A DNA stretch of 64,000 bases from Orientallactaga sibirica (Eukaryota > Chordata > Mammalia > Rodentia > Dipodidae). Numbering within the stretch: the stretch's first letter is position 1; each line of letters starts with the position of its first letter. The notes under the pieces were generated by a model, which made no database searches, was not told where the DNA came from, and worked only from the letters and a program-made list of their open reading frames with translations. A program made the translations under genes and the position numbers. Of this stretch, positions 35,166 through 46,440 are shown piece after piece. The stretch lies in NCBI GenBank assembly GCA_036365145.1, contig JAEOAD010002231.1, positions 3,823,501 through 3,887,500 of the forward strand. The letters are read 5' to 3'.

Positions 35166-36154
35166 CACAAATAAGAGTGGTTTCAAAATATTAAGGCAAT
35201 ACATGAAATCTTCCAAAGCCCATTCAGAGAGTCCTCTAGTTCTTGGAGTCTAGGTTAAACTCATCTATAGTATAAAAATTGCAAAGCCATCATAGCCTAA
35301 ATTGGTCTGAAACTGCCTAGATCTCAGTGACTCGCAAAGCATCAGAGAGGCCCCCAATATCAGGTAAAGGCCAAGACCCACCCTCATCCCTGTCAGGGTT
35401 CACTCGAACCATAGATAAGAAGGATTCCAGGAGGCTACTTCCTCTAACAATATGCTCCTTCAATTCTGAAGGAGAGCAAAAGAAGTGCTGCCACCATGGG
35501 AAAGGACAGGGCAAGATGTGGTGGCCTTCAGCAGCACCCAGTTAAGCAATATAGGTTGCAGTCAATGTTCCTGATTAAAAAAAAACTGGTTAAACAGCCA
35601 TATGGAAAATGGCTTGTTGAATACGTCAAATATGAGATTTCACCAAGATGATAAATTTTACTCTCACTTTTCAGTCACCTTACTCAGGTCTCTATGATGT
35701 ATTATCCCCCTAGACATTCACCCATAAATATAAGCATTAGCTATTTTCTTTCCATGCTTTCTAGGAGGTGAGGGAATGAAAATATTACCCCTGCATCAAA
35801 AGTTATGAAAATATAATCCTTTCTCCCTATTTCTAAGGGAAGAGGAGAAGTTGCATTAAGAGAGGAGAATGAAAACTGGGGCCTAATAACTCTCTGCAGC
35901 CAGAGTAAGTCATCAAGGGAATTACTCCTTCATGCCCTCTTCCTTTTCTCTCTCTCTCTCGTTTTGTGGTTTCCAACAGTAACTGCTTCTCCTTGTGGTA
36001 AACTCATTGGGACAAACTTTGCCTTCCCATGGAGGAGGCCTTCAGTTTGAGTGGATTGTTTTATTCTGAAAGAAAGTATCGGGGATATCATGTGACCACT
36101 GATCCCAAATGCACTTCCAAATCTACTTTTATTGCAGCAATCCTTATATTTGGG

Positions 36155-36540
36155 ATGGAAAGATAGTTTAGAAGTTATGAGCACTTGCTACTTAATATGA
36201 AAGCAGCCTCTCTGGCCAGACTGTCCAAGTTGATTCTCCAGAACCCACATGAAAATTTTGTGTGGCCACATATGTCTGTAACCCTAGTTTGCTGGGGCTG
36301 GAGGTGCACAGGTGAAGAACAGAATCAATGGGGTCACTGATAGCACCTCTGGGTTGCAGGAGAATCTTCTATCTCAAGGATATACACAGATGACCAATAA
36401 GAGAAAGACACCCAAGACATTGTCCATTGCCCTCTGCAGGCATGTGAATATGCATCTACATACACAAGTGTGGACTCCACACAACACATGCTGTACCACA
36501 TGCATACTCCACACAAATACACACACAAAAATAAAATAAA
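36155..36540 (+). repeat. B4-like SINE, diverged
   Basis: GGATGGAAAGATAGTTTAGA head and a CA-rich tail (ACACACAAAAATAAAATAAA). The middle is poorly conserved. Confidence 0.6.
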
Positions 36541-36594
36541 TGCTTTTATTCATGTCCTGGACACCAGTTTCTGTTTTGAACTGGTTCCAAACTC

Positions 36595-36672
36595 AGAAGA
36601 AGAAGAAGAAGAAGAAGGAGGAGGAGGAGGAGGAGGAGGAGGAGGAGGAGGAGGAGGAGGAGGAGGAGGAGA
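36595..36672. repeat. (GAA)n/(GAG)n purine tract
   Basis: About six AGA units grade into roughly eighteen GGA units: 78 bases with no pyrimidine on the plus strand. It lies in the last ARHGEF38 intron. Confidence 0.92.
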
Positions 36673-36720
36673 AAGAACAAATAGACATTTTTAGAAAGAT
36701 GCTATCAATGTATTTTCTAT

Positions 36721-36880
36721 TTTTAAAAATACTTTATTTATTTATGTGCCAGGAGAGAGAATATGAATGGGTGCACCAGGACCTCTAGCCACTGCAAACA
36801 AACTCTAGATGCATGTAATGCACACTTTGTGCATTTAGCTTTACATGGGTACTGGAGTACTGGTTGTTAGGCCATGCACT
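36721..36880 (-). repeat. DIP-like SINE, partial
   Basis: Antisense copy: CTTTATTTATTTATG, GCACCAGGACCTCTAGCCAC; it lacks the terminal CTCCAGCCC. Confidence 0.75.
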
Positions 36881-37224
36881 TTCTATTTTGAACAAAAGAA
36901 AATGATCTCTTCTCCTTTCCCTTCTCCTCTTCTTGGTAAAGGAAATTTCTAATGATCTAATTCTGATGTGATTCCTTTGGGACAATAGTTTGGACATAAC
37001 AACTAGTAAGAACCAGTATCACACTGCTGATCCAAGGCTGAAAGGGTCTATATGATGCATCATCTAACAGACTTGTAAGGCCAGGTACCAACTAGAACTT
37101 AGCATCAAGTTAGCTTTAGGATGTTTGATAAATTTAGTCCTCCGATTTCTGTCTTAAGTTACTGGGACAAGACAAAATCTGAAAGGTCTCAATATTTAAT
37201 CAGGTTTACAGATTTCGCTGATAA

Positions 37225-40018
37225 AAATTATTATTCTCAAAATTTATATGGAAAGGCAGAAGGCCTCGGATATCCAAGCTCATCCTCAGCAAAAGAAATA
37301 CCTCTGGAGGCATCACCATACCTGATCTAAAGCTATACTACAAAGCCATTGTAATAAAAACAACATGGTACTGGCATAAAAACAGGAATATAGACCAATG
37401 GAACAGAATTGAAGACCCAGATTTTGGGTCAAATAACTACAGCTACTTGATATTTGACAAAGGCCCTTCCAATGCAGACTGGAGAAAAGACAGCATCTTC
37501 AACAAATGGTGCTGGACAAACTGGACAACCATATGTAGGAAAATGAAACTCGACCTACACATCTCTCCATGCACAAAAATTAAGTCCAAATGGATCAAAG
37601 ACCTTAATATAAAACCAGAAACACTGCATCTACTGGAAGAAAAAATAGGAGGAACTTTCCGCGACATAGGAGTGGGAAAATATTTCCTGAACAAAACCGC
37701 AGCAGCTCAGGAAATTAAACAATCACTCAACCATTGGGATCTCATGAAGCTGAACAGCTTTGTCACTGACAAATATACTATAACCAAAGCTAGCAGATTA
37801 CCCACAGAATGGGAGAATATTTTCACCAGCTATACAACTGACAGAGGCCTGCTTTCTAGAATCTACAAAGAACTCCAAAACCTAAACAATAAACCACCCA
37901 TTCACAAAGTGGGGCAGAGAACTCCACAGGGAGTTCTCAGAGGAAGAAACACAAATAGCAAATGCACATTTAAGAAAATGTTCAACATCCCTAATCATCA
38001 GGGAAATGCAAATTAAAACAACAATGAGAATCTACCTTAGCCCAGTAAGGATGGCTAACATTAAAAAAAACAATGAAAAACAAATGCTGGTGAGGCTGTG
38101 GAGAAATAGGAACAAGTTTTCACTGCTGGTGGGAATGTAAAATGGTTCAACCATTATGGACAGCTATATGGAGACTCCTGAAAAGGATGACCATAGACCT
38201 ACCAATGGATCCAGTTATTCCCTTTTGGGCATTTACCCTAAAGGCTCCAAACCTCAGACCAGAGACATTTGCTCAACCATGTTTATAGCTGCTCAATTCA
38301 TAATAGCACAAAGCTGGAATCAACCCAGGTGTCCATCACTAGATGAATGGATACAAAAGATGTGGTATATCTATACTATGGAATTTTATGTAGCAGTAAG
38401 GAAAGATGAAATAAGGAAATTTGAAAAAAAATGGTCAAACATGGAACAGATCATCCTCAGTGAGCTCACCCAAGAACAAAAAGATAATCGTCGCATGGTC
38501 TCGTTTATCTGTCGCTCCTAACCTGAATCTATGTGACATGCAGCCAAATCTAGTAAACACTCTGAGGACCAGACAAGAGGGAGGGTGGGATGCGTGGAAG
38601 GTAAGGGTGGGAGGGAACGAGAGGGTGGGGGAGGACAAGGGGAGGGATACAATTGGGACCCAAAAGGAAAAGATACTATAAAACCCTTTACTCTGAACAA
38701 CAGGCTAAAACACTGATCCTTCAGCAGGCCTGCAGAGGGAACACCTGAACCACAGGAATCTGGAGAGAGCATCATGAAGGCTAACCCTAATCTTGTCCTG
38801 CTTCTCTCTCTCTCTCTCTCCCTCCCTCTCACTCTCTCTTCCTACCTCTCCTCTCTATACTCACTTCCTCTATAATATTATCTATCTTTTTCTTCCCTCA
38901 CCTTTCTAGGTGCAGACTTAAAACTCCCAGTGCCAGCACTGGGTTAAACTCTACAATGAACTTTTGATCCGAGACACCTACAAGGTCCCTCCCCCGCCCC
39001 CCAAAAAAGACAGACTTCTGTCAGAGTTCTTGGTGACCCACCAAAGGTTAATGGTAAGACCCTACTGTCAAAGATAACAACGTGTGTGAGACCAAACACA
39101 GAGAGACCTGGCCAGAATCTGGAAGAAGGTTAGTCCCCAGACAGTTAGCTAGTCTAGTACCAGAGGGTGCTACACGAGCAACTGGGGGAAAATGTCCGAC
39201 ATTGGTCCAAACAACTTGCAGTCTAAGATACCCAGCAGGAAACAACTTGACGTAATGCTCATACAAGTGCAGTAGTGGCAAACAGCCATGGTGGGTAACC
39301 AAGTGCTCTTGATTTGGCTAATAGATCCACTCAGTGGAATGGAACTCATTGCTGGAACTTGGAAATAAGTCAAAACCAGGTACAAAAAATGAGCTCAGTC
39401 TCCAAGAGCAAGATATCACCAAATGTGGGCTAGAAGAGAGCCAACACATATAAAATTCCCTCCAAAACATATATGGTCATCCCTTCTATCTAGTACTAAC
39501 TTCTCTCTCCGTTGGAGAATTTGCTTATCTTTTTTCAGGTGGACAACGAACCTGAAGGGAGGATCAGCTAACCACACCTCACCAGGGCCCCAGCGGAAAC
39601 CACAGAACAATGCAGGGGAAGAGCAAGAGTTCAGCGTTCATGGCGATCACGACACCAGAAAAAGGCTGAAGGAGACAAACACAGAGAACATCCATCTCCA
39701 ACTAAGCCAGATATCCAGAGACACAGAGGCTCCCAAAACCTCATCACTGAAGCAGAACTAAAATGACCCCAATGTGGCTGAAGGGAAACTCGTGGAAGAG
39801 GGGGCAGAAAGATTGTTAGAGTCACAAGTTGGGGCATTATGCACAGAGACTGGGGCCTACCCCCCAGAACTCTTGACTAACCTCACAATGCACGACCCAC
39901 ATTCCCCATTGATGAGGGTCCCTTTGAAAGTGGGAGGACAATGGAACCAATACTATGAATGTAAAATCAGAATAATATAAAAAATATATATTTAAAAAAT
40001 AAATAAATAAGAAAAAAA
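37225..40018 (+). mobile_element. 5'-truncated plus-strand L1
   Basis: It starts within the ORF2 region after RT (KFIWKGK-like context) and includes LIFDKGPSNADWRKDSIFNK, then WIKDLN, and the C-terminal LLGIYPKGS and WIQKMWYIYTMEFY. ORF2 ends at a TAA at 38519-38521. A 1.5-kb 3' UTR with CT and C-rich tracts follows, then an A-rich tail at 39975-40018. The frame shifts between about 38000 and 38150, so it is not coding. It is antisense to ARHGEF38. Confidence 0.88.
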
Positions 40019-40261
40019 TTATTAATTCATTACCATTATAAAGTGTGTATTTAGGTGGTCTACACAGAGGGAAGAAATAATAGAGTCATAGTATTTTGAA
40101 ACTTCAAGACAAGAAAGTGATAAGAATATACTATCTAGACAAAAAAATCAGTCATGATGTGGATGAAAGAATTACACATTAATATAGCAGATAAAAACCT
40201 TACACCCAGGGTTTACAAAAACTCATAATTATAAAATTGGAAGAAAGTGATCCATTTAAAA

Positions 40262-40299
40262 ATATTTTAAATATTTTATTTATTTCAGACACACAAACA

Positions 40300-40351
<52 letters not shown>

Positions 40352-40489
40352 GGCACTGCAGAGCCTCCAGCCATTGCAAATGAACTCCAGACATATGTGC
40401 CACCTTGTGCATCTGGCTTATGTGGGTACTGGGGAATTGAACCTGTGTCCTAAGGCAAGCACCTTAACTGCTCAGCCATGTCTCCAGTC
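40262..40489 (-). repeat. DIP-like SINE
   Basis: Antisense copy with CA and GA stretches (40294-40348), ending CCATGTCTCCAGTCC. Confidence 0.85.
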
Positions 40490-40504
40490 CCCATTTAAAA
40501 AAAA

Positions 40505-41310
40505 AAATAGGCAAATATTTGACTAGAAAACAAAGTGGTAAATAAACACATGAGAAGGTACTCAACAGGATTAGTCTCTAGTCCTAGAGACTAAACCACA
40601 AGCTATCACTTCAAAGACATGATGCAGCTATAATTTAAAAAGGACTGGTGTTGACATGGATGTGAAGATCTGCAATCAACAGCCCTCATATTTCGCTTGT
40701 CTGAACGTAAAATGTTTCTCAAAGCCACCTTGAAAGACAATTTGGCATTTTAAAATATTAGCCATACCAAAATGCATTCCATTCTTGAATGTGTAGTCAA
40801 GAGAAGTGAAATCCACAGTAAGTTTTGTATACAAATATTCATAGCAACATTATTAATAATAGTGCCAAACCAGAAATTACCCAAATGCCCATTAACTGCC
40901 AATGTTTAAAGAAAACACTATGCCCATAGAATAGAATATTATTAGGTAGGAAAAAGTAACTAAACACACATACACACAAAACAGGGGTGAATCTCAAAAA
41001 TATTATGCTAAAAGAGAAAAGCCAGGTACAAAACAAATCATACCATCAATTCCATCCATACAATCAATCAATTCCATCCATACAAAATACACAGAAAAGG
41101 TAAATCTTTAGAGATGAACAATCAATTAGTGATTTCCTGAAGCTGGAGGTGGGAATAAGCAGTGACTGAAAATGAATCCAAAGATCTTTCATCAAGAGAG
41201 GAATGTTCTGAAATTGGGTTAGGGTTATGATTGTATGAAAAACACTGTTATTTGATTTTACATTTATAATGGGCAAATTTTGTGTCATGTATGGATTACA
41301 TTGGTGCAAT
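40505..41310 (+). repeat. Old L1M 3' end
   Basis: Remnants such as AAATATTCATAGCAACATTA, CCCAAATGCCCATTAAC and AGAATAGAATATTATTAGG match the conserved ORF2 end of old mammalian L1, followed by a decayed 3' UTR. Confidence 0.65.
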
Positions 41311-41540
41311 GAGAAAATACAGCTATTTTTGAAAAGCAGTATGGCATTGTCTGTAAAACAGCCAACTATAACCTTTGGCCCTCCAATATGTCTAATAATT
41401 TTCAACTATTCTCATAAAGGCATACAAAAATAGATGTTTTGAAAATTTGTTTAAGCGAGTTAAAAGAAAATATTCTAAATGTCATTAACTGGGTTAATAG
41501 CTGCATTCATGATTTATCCTATAAAATGTAATACTGTGAA

Positions 41541-41690
41541 GCTGGGTGTGGTGTCTCATGACTGCAATCTTAGCACTTAGGAGACTGTGGGAGGAAGAAT
41601 GCTATGAAGTTCAAGGCTAGCCTGAGCTCTACAGCAAGTTCCAGGACAGGCCACATCATGAGAATCTCTCTCAAAAATATATATTTTTAA
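41541..41690 (+). repeat. B1-like SINE, diverged
   Basis: GAAGCTGGGTGTGGTGTC to CTCTCTCAAAAA. Older copy. Confidence 0.7.
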
Positions 41691-41882
41691 AAGATACTAT
41701 AGAGTTTTATGAAAAATGAGTTCGCTGTGTAGATAGAGTATCTAAGTACATACTAATAGAACTCAGCATTTTCCATGTCAGTGCTGGCACTTTCCCTCCA
41801 AGACTTATAGCACATGTACATTTAGAGACTCTTTTATGATTTGAATGACCAAATATTTTTCCATTAAGGTTTAAATTCTTAC

Positions 41883-42133
41883 CTGTTCATCAAACTCCTG
41901 AAAGCTATCAACATCAGTCCCATTTGTTTCAAACTTCCCACACGTTCCACTAAGAGATGAGCTGCTGTCACTTATGCTGCCTTCTGGAGTGCCGGTCACA
42001 CTGTCACTGGCTGGCCGTGAAGACACAAAAAGGCTGATGTTATCAAAATCGTCCTCACAGAACTTGTTCCCGGTTTCCACTTTGGCTGGGTTGTAGGGTC
42101 TGAGGAAGGAGGAATACACGTATCCTTTTGCAC
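41883..42133 (-). CDS. ARHGEF38: ARHGEF38 exon: end of SH3-1 and inter-SH3 linker
   Basis: This 251-bp exon completes the first SH3 domain with AKGYVYSSFLRPYNPAK and then encodes an acidic, serine-rich linker (DDFDNISLFVSSRPASDSVT, then SDSSSSLSGTCGKFETNGTD) ending in EFDEQ. The donor CAG/GTAAG is at 41882-41881 and the acceptor CCCAG is at 42135-42134. The first two bases complete an Arg codon split with the upstream exon and the 3' end is phase 0. The serine-rich linker is a plausible phosphorylation region (inference). The frame is intact. Confidence 0.95.
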
Positions 42134-42267
42134 CTGGGTAGGAAATAAGAAGAAAGAACTGGGTCATGTGTTTTCTGTTCCAAATGTGTGTTCAGGGAAG
42201 CAGGCAGAGGCCCCTGGGAAAAATCTCAACCTAAAGAGCTTGGTGGTTCTAAGCCAAAACAACTTAC

Positions 42268-42466
42268 GTCCTGCATCAACAAGCCACCTGCTTGTACTCC
42301 CCAGTGGGTCTTTCTGTTCCATCACCGCCACCAGTTCTCCCTCTAGGAGATTGATGTCATACTCTTGGGTGGCGTTGCACTTGCGCTTAGCTTGGTAGAG
42401 CTCCTCTGCACTGTATGTGGACAGGAGTTTGGAGCGGTGAAGGTCAGTTTGACGTGACACTTCTGG
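42268..42466 (-). CDS. ARHGEF38: ARHGEF38 exon: first SH3 domain
   Basis: This 199-bp exon encodes PEVSRQTDLHRSKLLSTYSA, then the first SH3 core: KCNATQEYDINLLEGELVAV, EQKDPLGSTSRWLVDAG. The ALYDY-like strand, the EGELV turn and the SRWLV tryptophan are all visible. The acceptor CCCCAG is at 42468-42467 and the donor GTAAGT at 42267-42262. The exon starts in phase 0 and ends one base into an Arg codon. The intron to the next exon is only 134 bp, the shortest here, so the two halves of SH3-1 are nearly contiguous. Confidence 0.95.
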
Positions 42467-42689
42467 CTGGGGAAAATAAGAAGTTTTGGTTGAGATGACT
42501 GTACAGTAAAATTCTCATTGAGGTGGTAGGTATTTTTTCTGGAGAATTATTTCAATGTAGAAGTCATACATTGAGGCGGATTTATTTCAGGGTGAGGCTT
42601 GGATCAGGAGATAACTGCTCTCCGTTGGGTTTTCAGTGAAACATTTTCCAGTAAACACATGAGGGCAGTGTTGTAGAAGAGAAAGAAAA

Positions 42690-43683
42690 GGGTGGTGTGT
42701 GTGTGGGGGGGGTGGGGGCACACAAAACTGGACCCAAATGGAAATGGCACCATAACATCCTATCCTGAAAGACAAACTAAAAGGTTGAGCCTTCACCAGG
42801 TCCTTAGAGGCAACACCTGATTCACAGGGCCCTGGAGAGGGTATGATGAAGACTAACCTTAAGCTTCTCCTGCTTCTCTCTCTCTCTCTCTACCTCTTCT
42901 CTGTCTTCTCCCTCTTCTCTCATTCTCATCTATATTACCCATCTTTTTCTTCCTTCTTTTCCCTTGGCACTGGCCTGTAACTCCCAGGACCAGGATGCTG
43001 TTAACATCCACAATGAGCTGTTGGTCAGAGAGACCAACAAGTTTCTCAAAAGAAGACAGATTTCTGTCAGAGCACTTGATGACCCATCAAAGGTTAATGG
43101 TAAGACCCTACTGCTAAAGACACCATATGCTATTGGTACGTAACATGGAGAGACCTGGCTGGAATCTGGAAGAGATTCAGTCTCCAGGCAGTTAGCTTGT
43201 CTAGTGCCAGAGGTGCTGCAGGAGCAACTGGGGGAAAGTGACCAACAACTGTCTAAGCAACATGTGATCTAAGCTTTTCAGCAGCAAACAACCTGACATG
43301 ATGCTCACACAAGTGCAATAGTGGCACACAGCCATGGTGGGTAACCAACTGCTCTTGATATGGCTAACAGATCCACTCAGTGGAATGGAACCCATAGCTG
43401 GAACTGGGAACAAGGCAGAACCATATCCAAATAACAAGCCCACTCTCCAATATCAAGCTCCCACCAATCATGGGCTACAGGAGGGCTTTACACCTATGTA
43501 ATTCTCTCTAAAATAATAATGGTTATCTCATTTAACCAGTGCTGACCATTCTCTTTATTGGAGAGTTTGCTTCTCTTTTTCAGATGAACGCAGAACCTGA
43601 GAAGAGAATCAGCCCATCGCACCTCACCAGGACCCCAGCTGAAACCATAGAGAGCTATAGGGGTAGACACACAGAACACCAAG
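42690..43683 (+). mobile_element. L1 3'-UTR fragment
   Basis: Matches the plus-strand L1 3' UTR at 38640-39610 in order: ACCCAAATGGAAATGG, ACACCTGATTCACAGG, CTTCTCCTGCTTCTCTC, ACCCATCAAAGGTTAATGG and AACCTGAGAAGAGAATC. The tail is cut where a DIP-like SINE begins. The 5' boundary is approximate. Confidence 0.75.
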
Positions 43684-43805
43684 AATGGGAGTGCCAGGGC
43701 CTCTAGCACTTATGCATCTGGCCTTACCTGGGTACTGGGGAGCCAAACCTGGGTCATTAGGCTTTGCAGGTAAGGGCCTTAACTGCTGAACCACCTCTCC
43801 AGCCC
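43684..43805 (-). repeat. DIP-like SINE with internal deletion
   Basis: Antisense copy missing about 30 bases between the GGCCTCTAGCA and CTTATGCATCTGGC parts. It abuts the L1 fragment. Confidence 0.75.
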
Positions 43806-44210
43806 CCTCAAGCACAATTTTTGTCATGTTATGCCAATGACATCAATAAGTGAATGAATAAAACAAAAACAAAGATCACTATCTTACAGAGCTTATGGAA
43901 TGGAGTGTAGAAACAGTTTTTGGTATGTATTTATAATGTGTATGTTCATTTCTATGAATGAAAGTGCACTTGTGGAGGTGAGAGGAGAACTTTAGGCCTC
44001 CACCTTGTTTTGAGGCAGGGACTTTTATTCTCATTGTTGCCCATTGCTGCAAGCACTAGGCTAGCTGGGCCATGAACTTCTGTGAAATTTTCCTGCCTCC
44101 TTTCTCAGCTGGCCACACTGTCCAGATTTTGCACAAGCTCTGAGGATCTGAACTCAAATACTCACATTTGCACAGCAAGTGCTTTATCCACTGAGCCATC
44201 TTCCCAAATT

Positions 44211-44467
44211 TTTTTTTTTAATTTGAGAAAGAGAGAGAGACACAACGAGAGGGAGGGAGGGAGAGAGAGAGAGAGAGAGAATGGGCACTTCAACAGCCTC
44301 TCAGCCTCTGTGAACAAACTCCAGACATGTGCACCCCCTTGTGCACATGTGCCATATTGCGTGCTTGCATCACTTTTGTGTTTGGCTAAACATGGGACTT
44401 GGAGATTTGAATGGGTGTTCTTAGGCTTCTCAGGCAGGTACCTTAACCACTATGCCATCTCTCCAGC
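44211..44467 (-). repeat. DIP-like SINE, long subfamily
   Basis: Antisense copy with the extra GTGCACATGTGCC segment, ending CCATCTCTCCAGCC. Confidence 0.82.
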
Positions 44468-44595
44468 CAGATTTTTTTTTAAATACCAAGTATAGGTTAC
44501 TAGAATGAAGGTAATGACATGGAAAATGATCTAGTATCATTTGGATGAGGCAAAGCAATGATGTCTATTATTGTCATGAGTGCTGCTAAACTTAC

Positions 44596-44739
44596 CACAA
44601 TCTGCATAGGCTTCTTCTTTTCAAAGCTAAGTTTCCTCTCAATAAAGGTAGCACTGTTGTCCTTCACAAAATTCAGGTTTTGAACTTCTTCTAGTACTCG
44701 ATTTTGAATCTCAGAAATGCTGAAGACCAACAGCGGCCC
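44596..44739 (-). CDS. ARHGEF38: ARHGEF38 exon: end of BAR-like region
   Basis: This 144-bp exon (48 residues, phase 0 at both ends) reads GPLLVFSISEIQNRVLEEVQ, then NLNFVKDNSATFIERKLSFE and a basic KKKPMQIV. It is the helical end of the BAR-like membrane-binding module and the link to the SH3 domains. The acceptor CTGCAG precedes it at 44741-44740 and the donor GTAAG is at 44595-44591. It joins PEVSRQTD of the next exon in frame. Confidence 0.94.
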
Positions 44740-45178
44740 CTGCAGTAGAATAAGGCATCTTCAGACAAGTAAACACGTTCAGATTGAACTTGCTGGAGTG
44801 ATGATAGTCCTTTGAGAAGGTACAAAATAGCTCCACAGTGAAAAATCTGGGCAACTTCAGAGCATCTATGTGAAGACAGACAAAATTGTGGTTTCCAGAA
44901 GCCCCACAAATGGTAGGAATCCTTTTTCTGTTTAAATGTCAAGTCTAGATAGAACCTAAGAAAAGTTTAGTAAGAAATGCCTTTGTAATGGCATCAATGA
45001 GTAGAAACAACCACATAAATGATGGCTGATGCCATCTGACATTGAAGGTTAGGTTAAAAACCATCATGCAGCTCCAGCTAGTTTTTCTTGACACACTTGC
45101 ACTGGAAGACCTTACTGTGAGAAAAGTTTAGATGCACTGTAGCCACCATACAAAGAGACCATATTGAAAAAGATGAGA

Positions 45179-45210
<32 letters not shown>

Positions 45211-45211
45211 T
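45179..45211. repeat. (AG)n microsatellite
   Basis: GA dinucleotide run in an ARHGEF38 intron. Confidence 0.85.
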
Positions 45212-45930
45212 ATCAGTTCCACTGGAGCCTCAGCTGTTCTAATCCACATCTACTTAAATCTTCCTTGGTTATCCTAGTCCCATCCTCTGAAATGGACCTG
45301 AGGAAGTTTCTGAGATGACTGCAGGCCTAGCTGTTACCTGACAGTAATCTCATGAGAAACCGAGGATAAGCAACCCATGCCCAGTGAACCCTAGAAACAT
45401 TCACAGACAAGAACGCTCAGTAACTACGTCATCATCTCGTAATTCAGCTGGATCTTCAGGTTCTTTACCCATATCAGTGAGGTTGGATGATGTTTCTTCC
45501 CCACCTGGGCAGGACATGAAGATTCCTTCTCTGCAAATGGGAAAACAGAGACCCTCCACTGAGGGACCTTAAGTACAAATAAGGGTAGAGGATTCATATG
45601 TGAAACAAGGTAATTAAGGGAATAGATGTGTGCTGAAACTGAGACCTCCACCAACAATGGCCCATATAGATAGTTTTTACCCCGGAGACAGATTTGAAGA
45701 GCTGCCTCTGGTTATCCTGATGCAGCCAATAGAAAAGAACTAAAGATTCTATCATCAGAGATCCCCAAGTGAAATAACAAATTACTCTATGCAATAGTGA
45801 AGCTGATACTTATCAACTCCTATCTGTGTGCTCAGTGCTTCCACTCTTTTTCAACTGGTGAGCAAGAACATTGGACATCATAGAGACACCTCTGGCATGA
45901 AATAAATCAGTTCAAGAGAAAAGAAAATTT

Positions 45931-46065
45931 TACCTGGGCTTGGTAGCACACTGCCAGCACTTAGGAGGCAAAGGTGAAAGGATTGCTGTGAGTTCAAGGC
46001 CACCCTGAGACTATATAGTAAATTCCAGGTCAGCCTAAGTTACATCTAGATCCTACCTCAAAAAA
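45931..46065 (+). repeat. B1-like SINE
   Basis: Sense copy: TTACCTGGGCTTGGTAGC to CCTACCTCAAAAAA. Confidence 0.8.
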
Positions 46066-46222
46066 AAGAGCAAATTTTAATTTTAATAAAACAAAAAGCT
46101 CTTAAATATTAAAATGGCAAGAGAAGAAATAAAAACAAATTATAGATGGGTTCAAAAATCAAAGCAGAAAAATATCATAGAAAGTATAAAGTCATTAACA
46201 AATAGAAAATAAGTGGAAAAGC

Positions 46223-46440
46223 CGGACATGGTGGCACATGCCTTTAATCCCAGCATTCGGGAGGCAAAGCTAGGACAATCGCCATGAGTTTGAGGCCACT
46301 CTGATATTACATAGTGAATTCCAGGTCAGCCTGGGCTAGAGTGAGACCCTACTTTGAAAAACCAAAAAATGAAAAACCAAAAAAAATAAATAAATAAATA
46401 AATAAAAAGAAAAAAAAGAAAAGAAAAAGAAAAAGAAAAG
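46223..46440 (+). repeat. B1-like SINE with A-rich tail
   Basis: Sense copy: GCCGGACATGGTGGCACATG, then a long tail of AAAT and AAAAG units. Confidence 0.85.

Larger units (their letters stand above)
28446..41882 (-). other. ARHGEF38: Last ARHGEF38 intron (13.4 kb)
   Basis: This intron separates the two SH3 domains. It contains old L1 (28.6 and 40.5 kb), MaLR LTRs (29.7, 30.7, 33.7 kb), B1, B4 and DIP-like SINEs, a GAG purine tract (36.6 kb) and a younger plus-strand L1 (37.2-40.0 kb, antisense to the gene). Positions 28.8-29.6, 31.0-32.0, 32.5-33.7 and 34.4-36.1 kb hold no element I can assign. Confidence 0.8.
42467..44595 (-). other. ARHGEF38: ARHGEF38 intron with L1 3'-UTR piece
   Basis: A plus-strand L1 3'-UTR fragment fills roughly 42690-43683 and abuts a partial DIP-like SINE. 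A second DIP-like SINE lies at 44211. The remainder is unremarkable. Confidence 0.75.

Noticed and set aside
34411..35545. Possible processed pseudogene on either strand
   Set aside because: Short frames on both strands, no recognisable protein, no poly(A) tail or target duplication seen.
36470..36788. Poly-Glu/poly-Gly frames
   Set aside because: Generated by the GAA/GAG microsatellite.
37447..38521. Frames of 189 and 121 residues as possible host genes
   Set aside because: Both are the L1 ORF2 C-terminus, broken by frame changes, followed by an L1 3' UTR and A tail.
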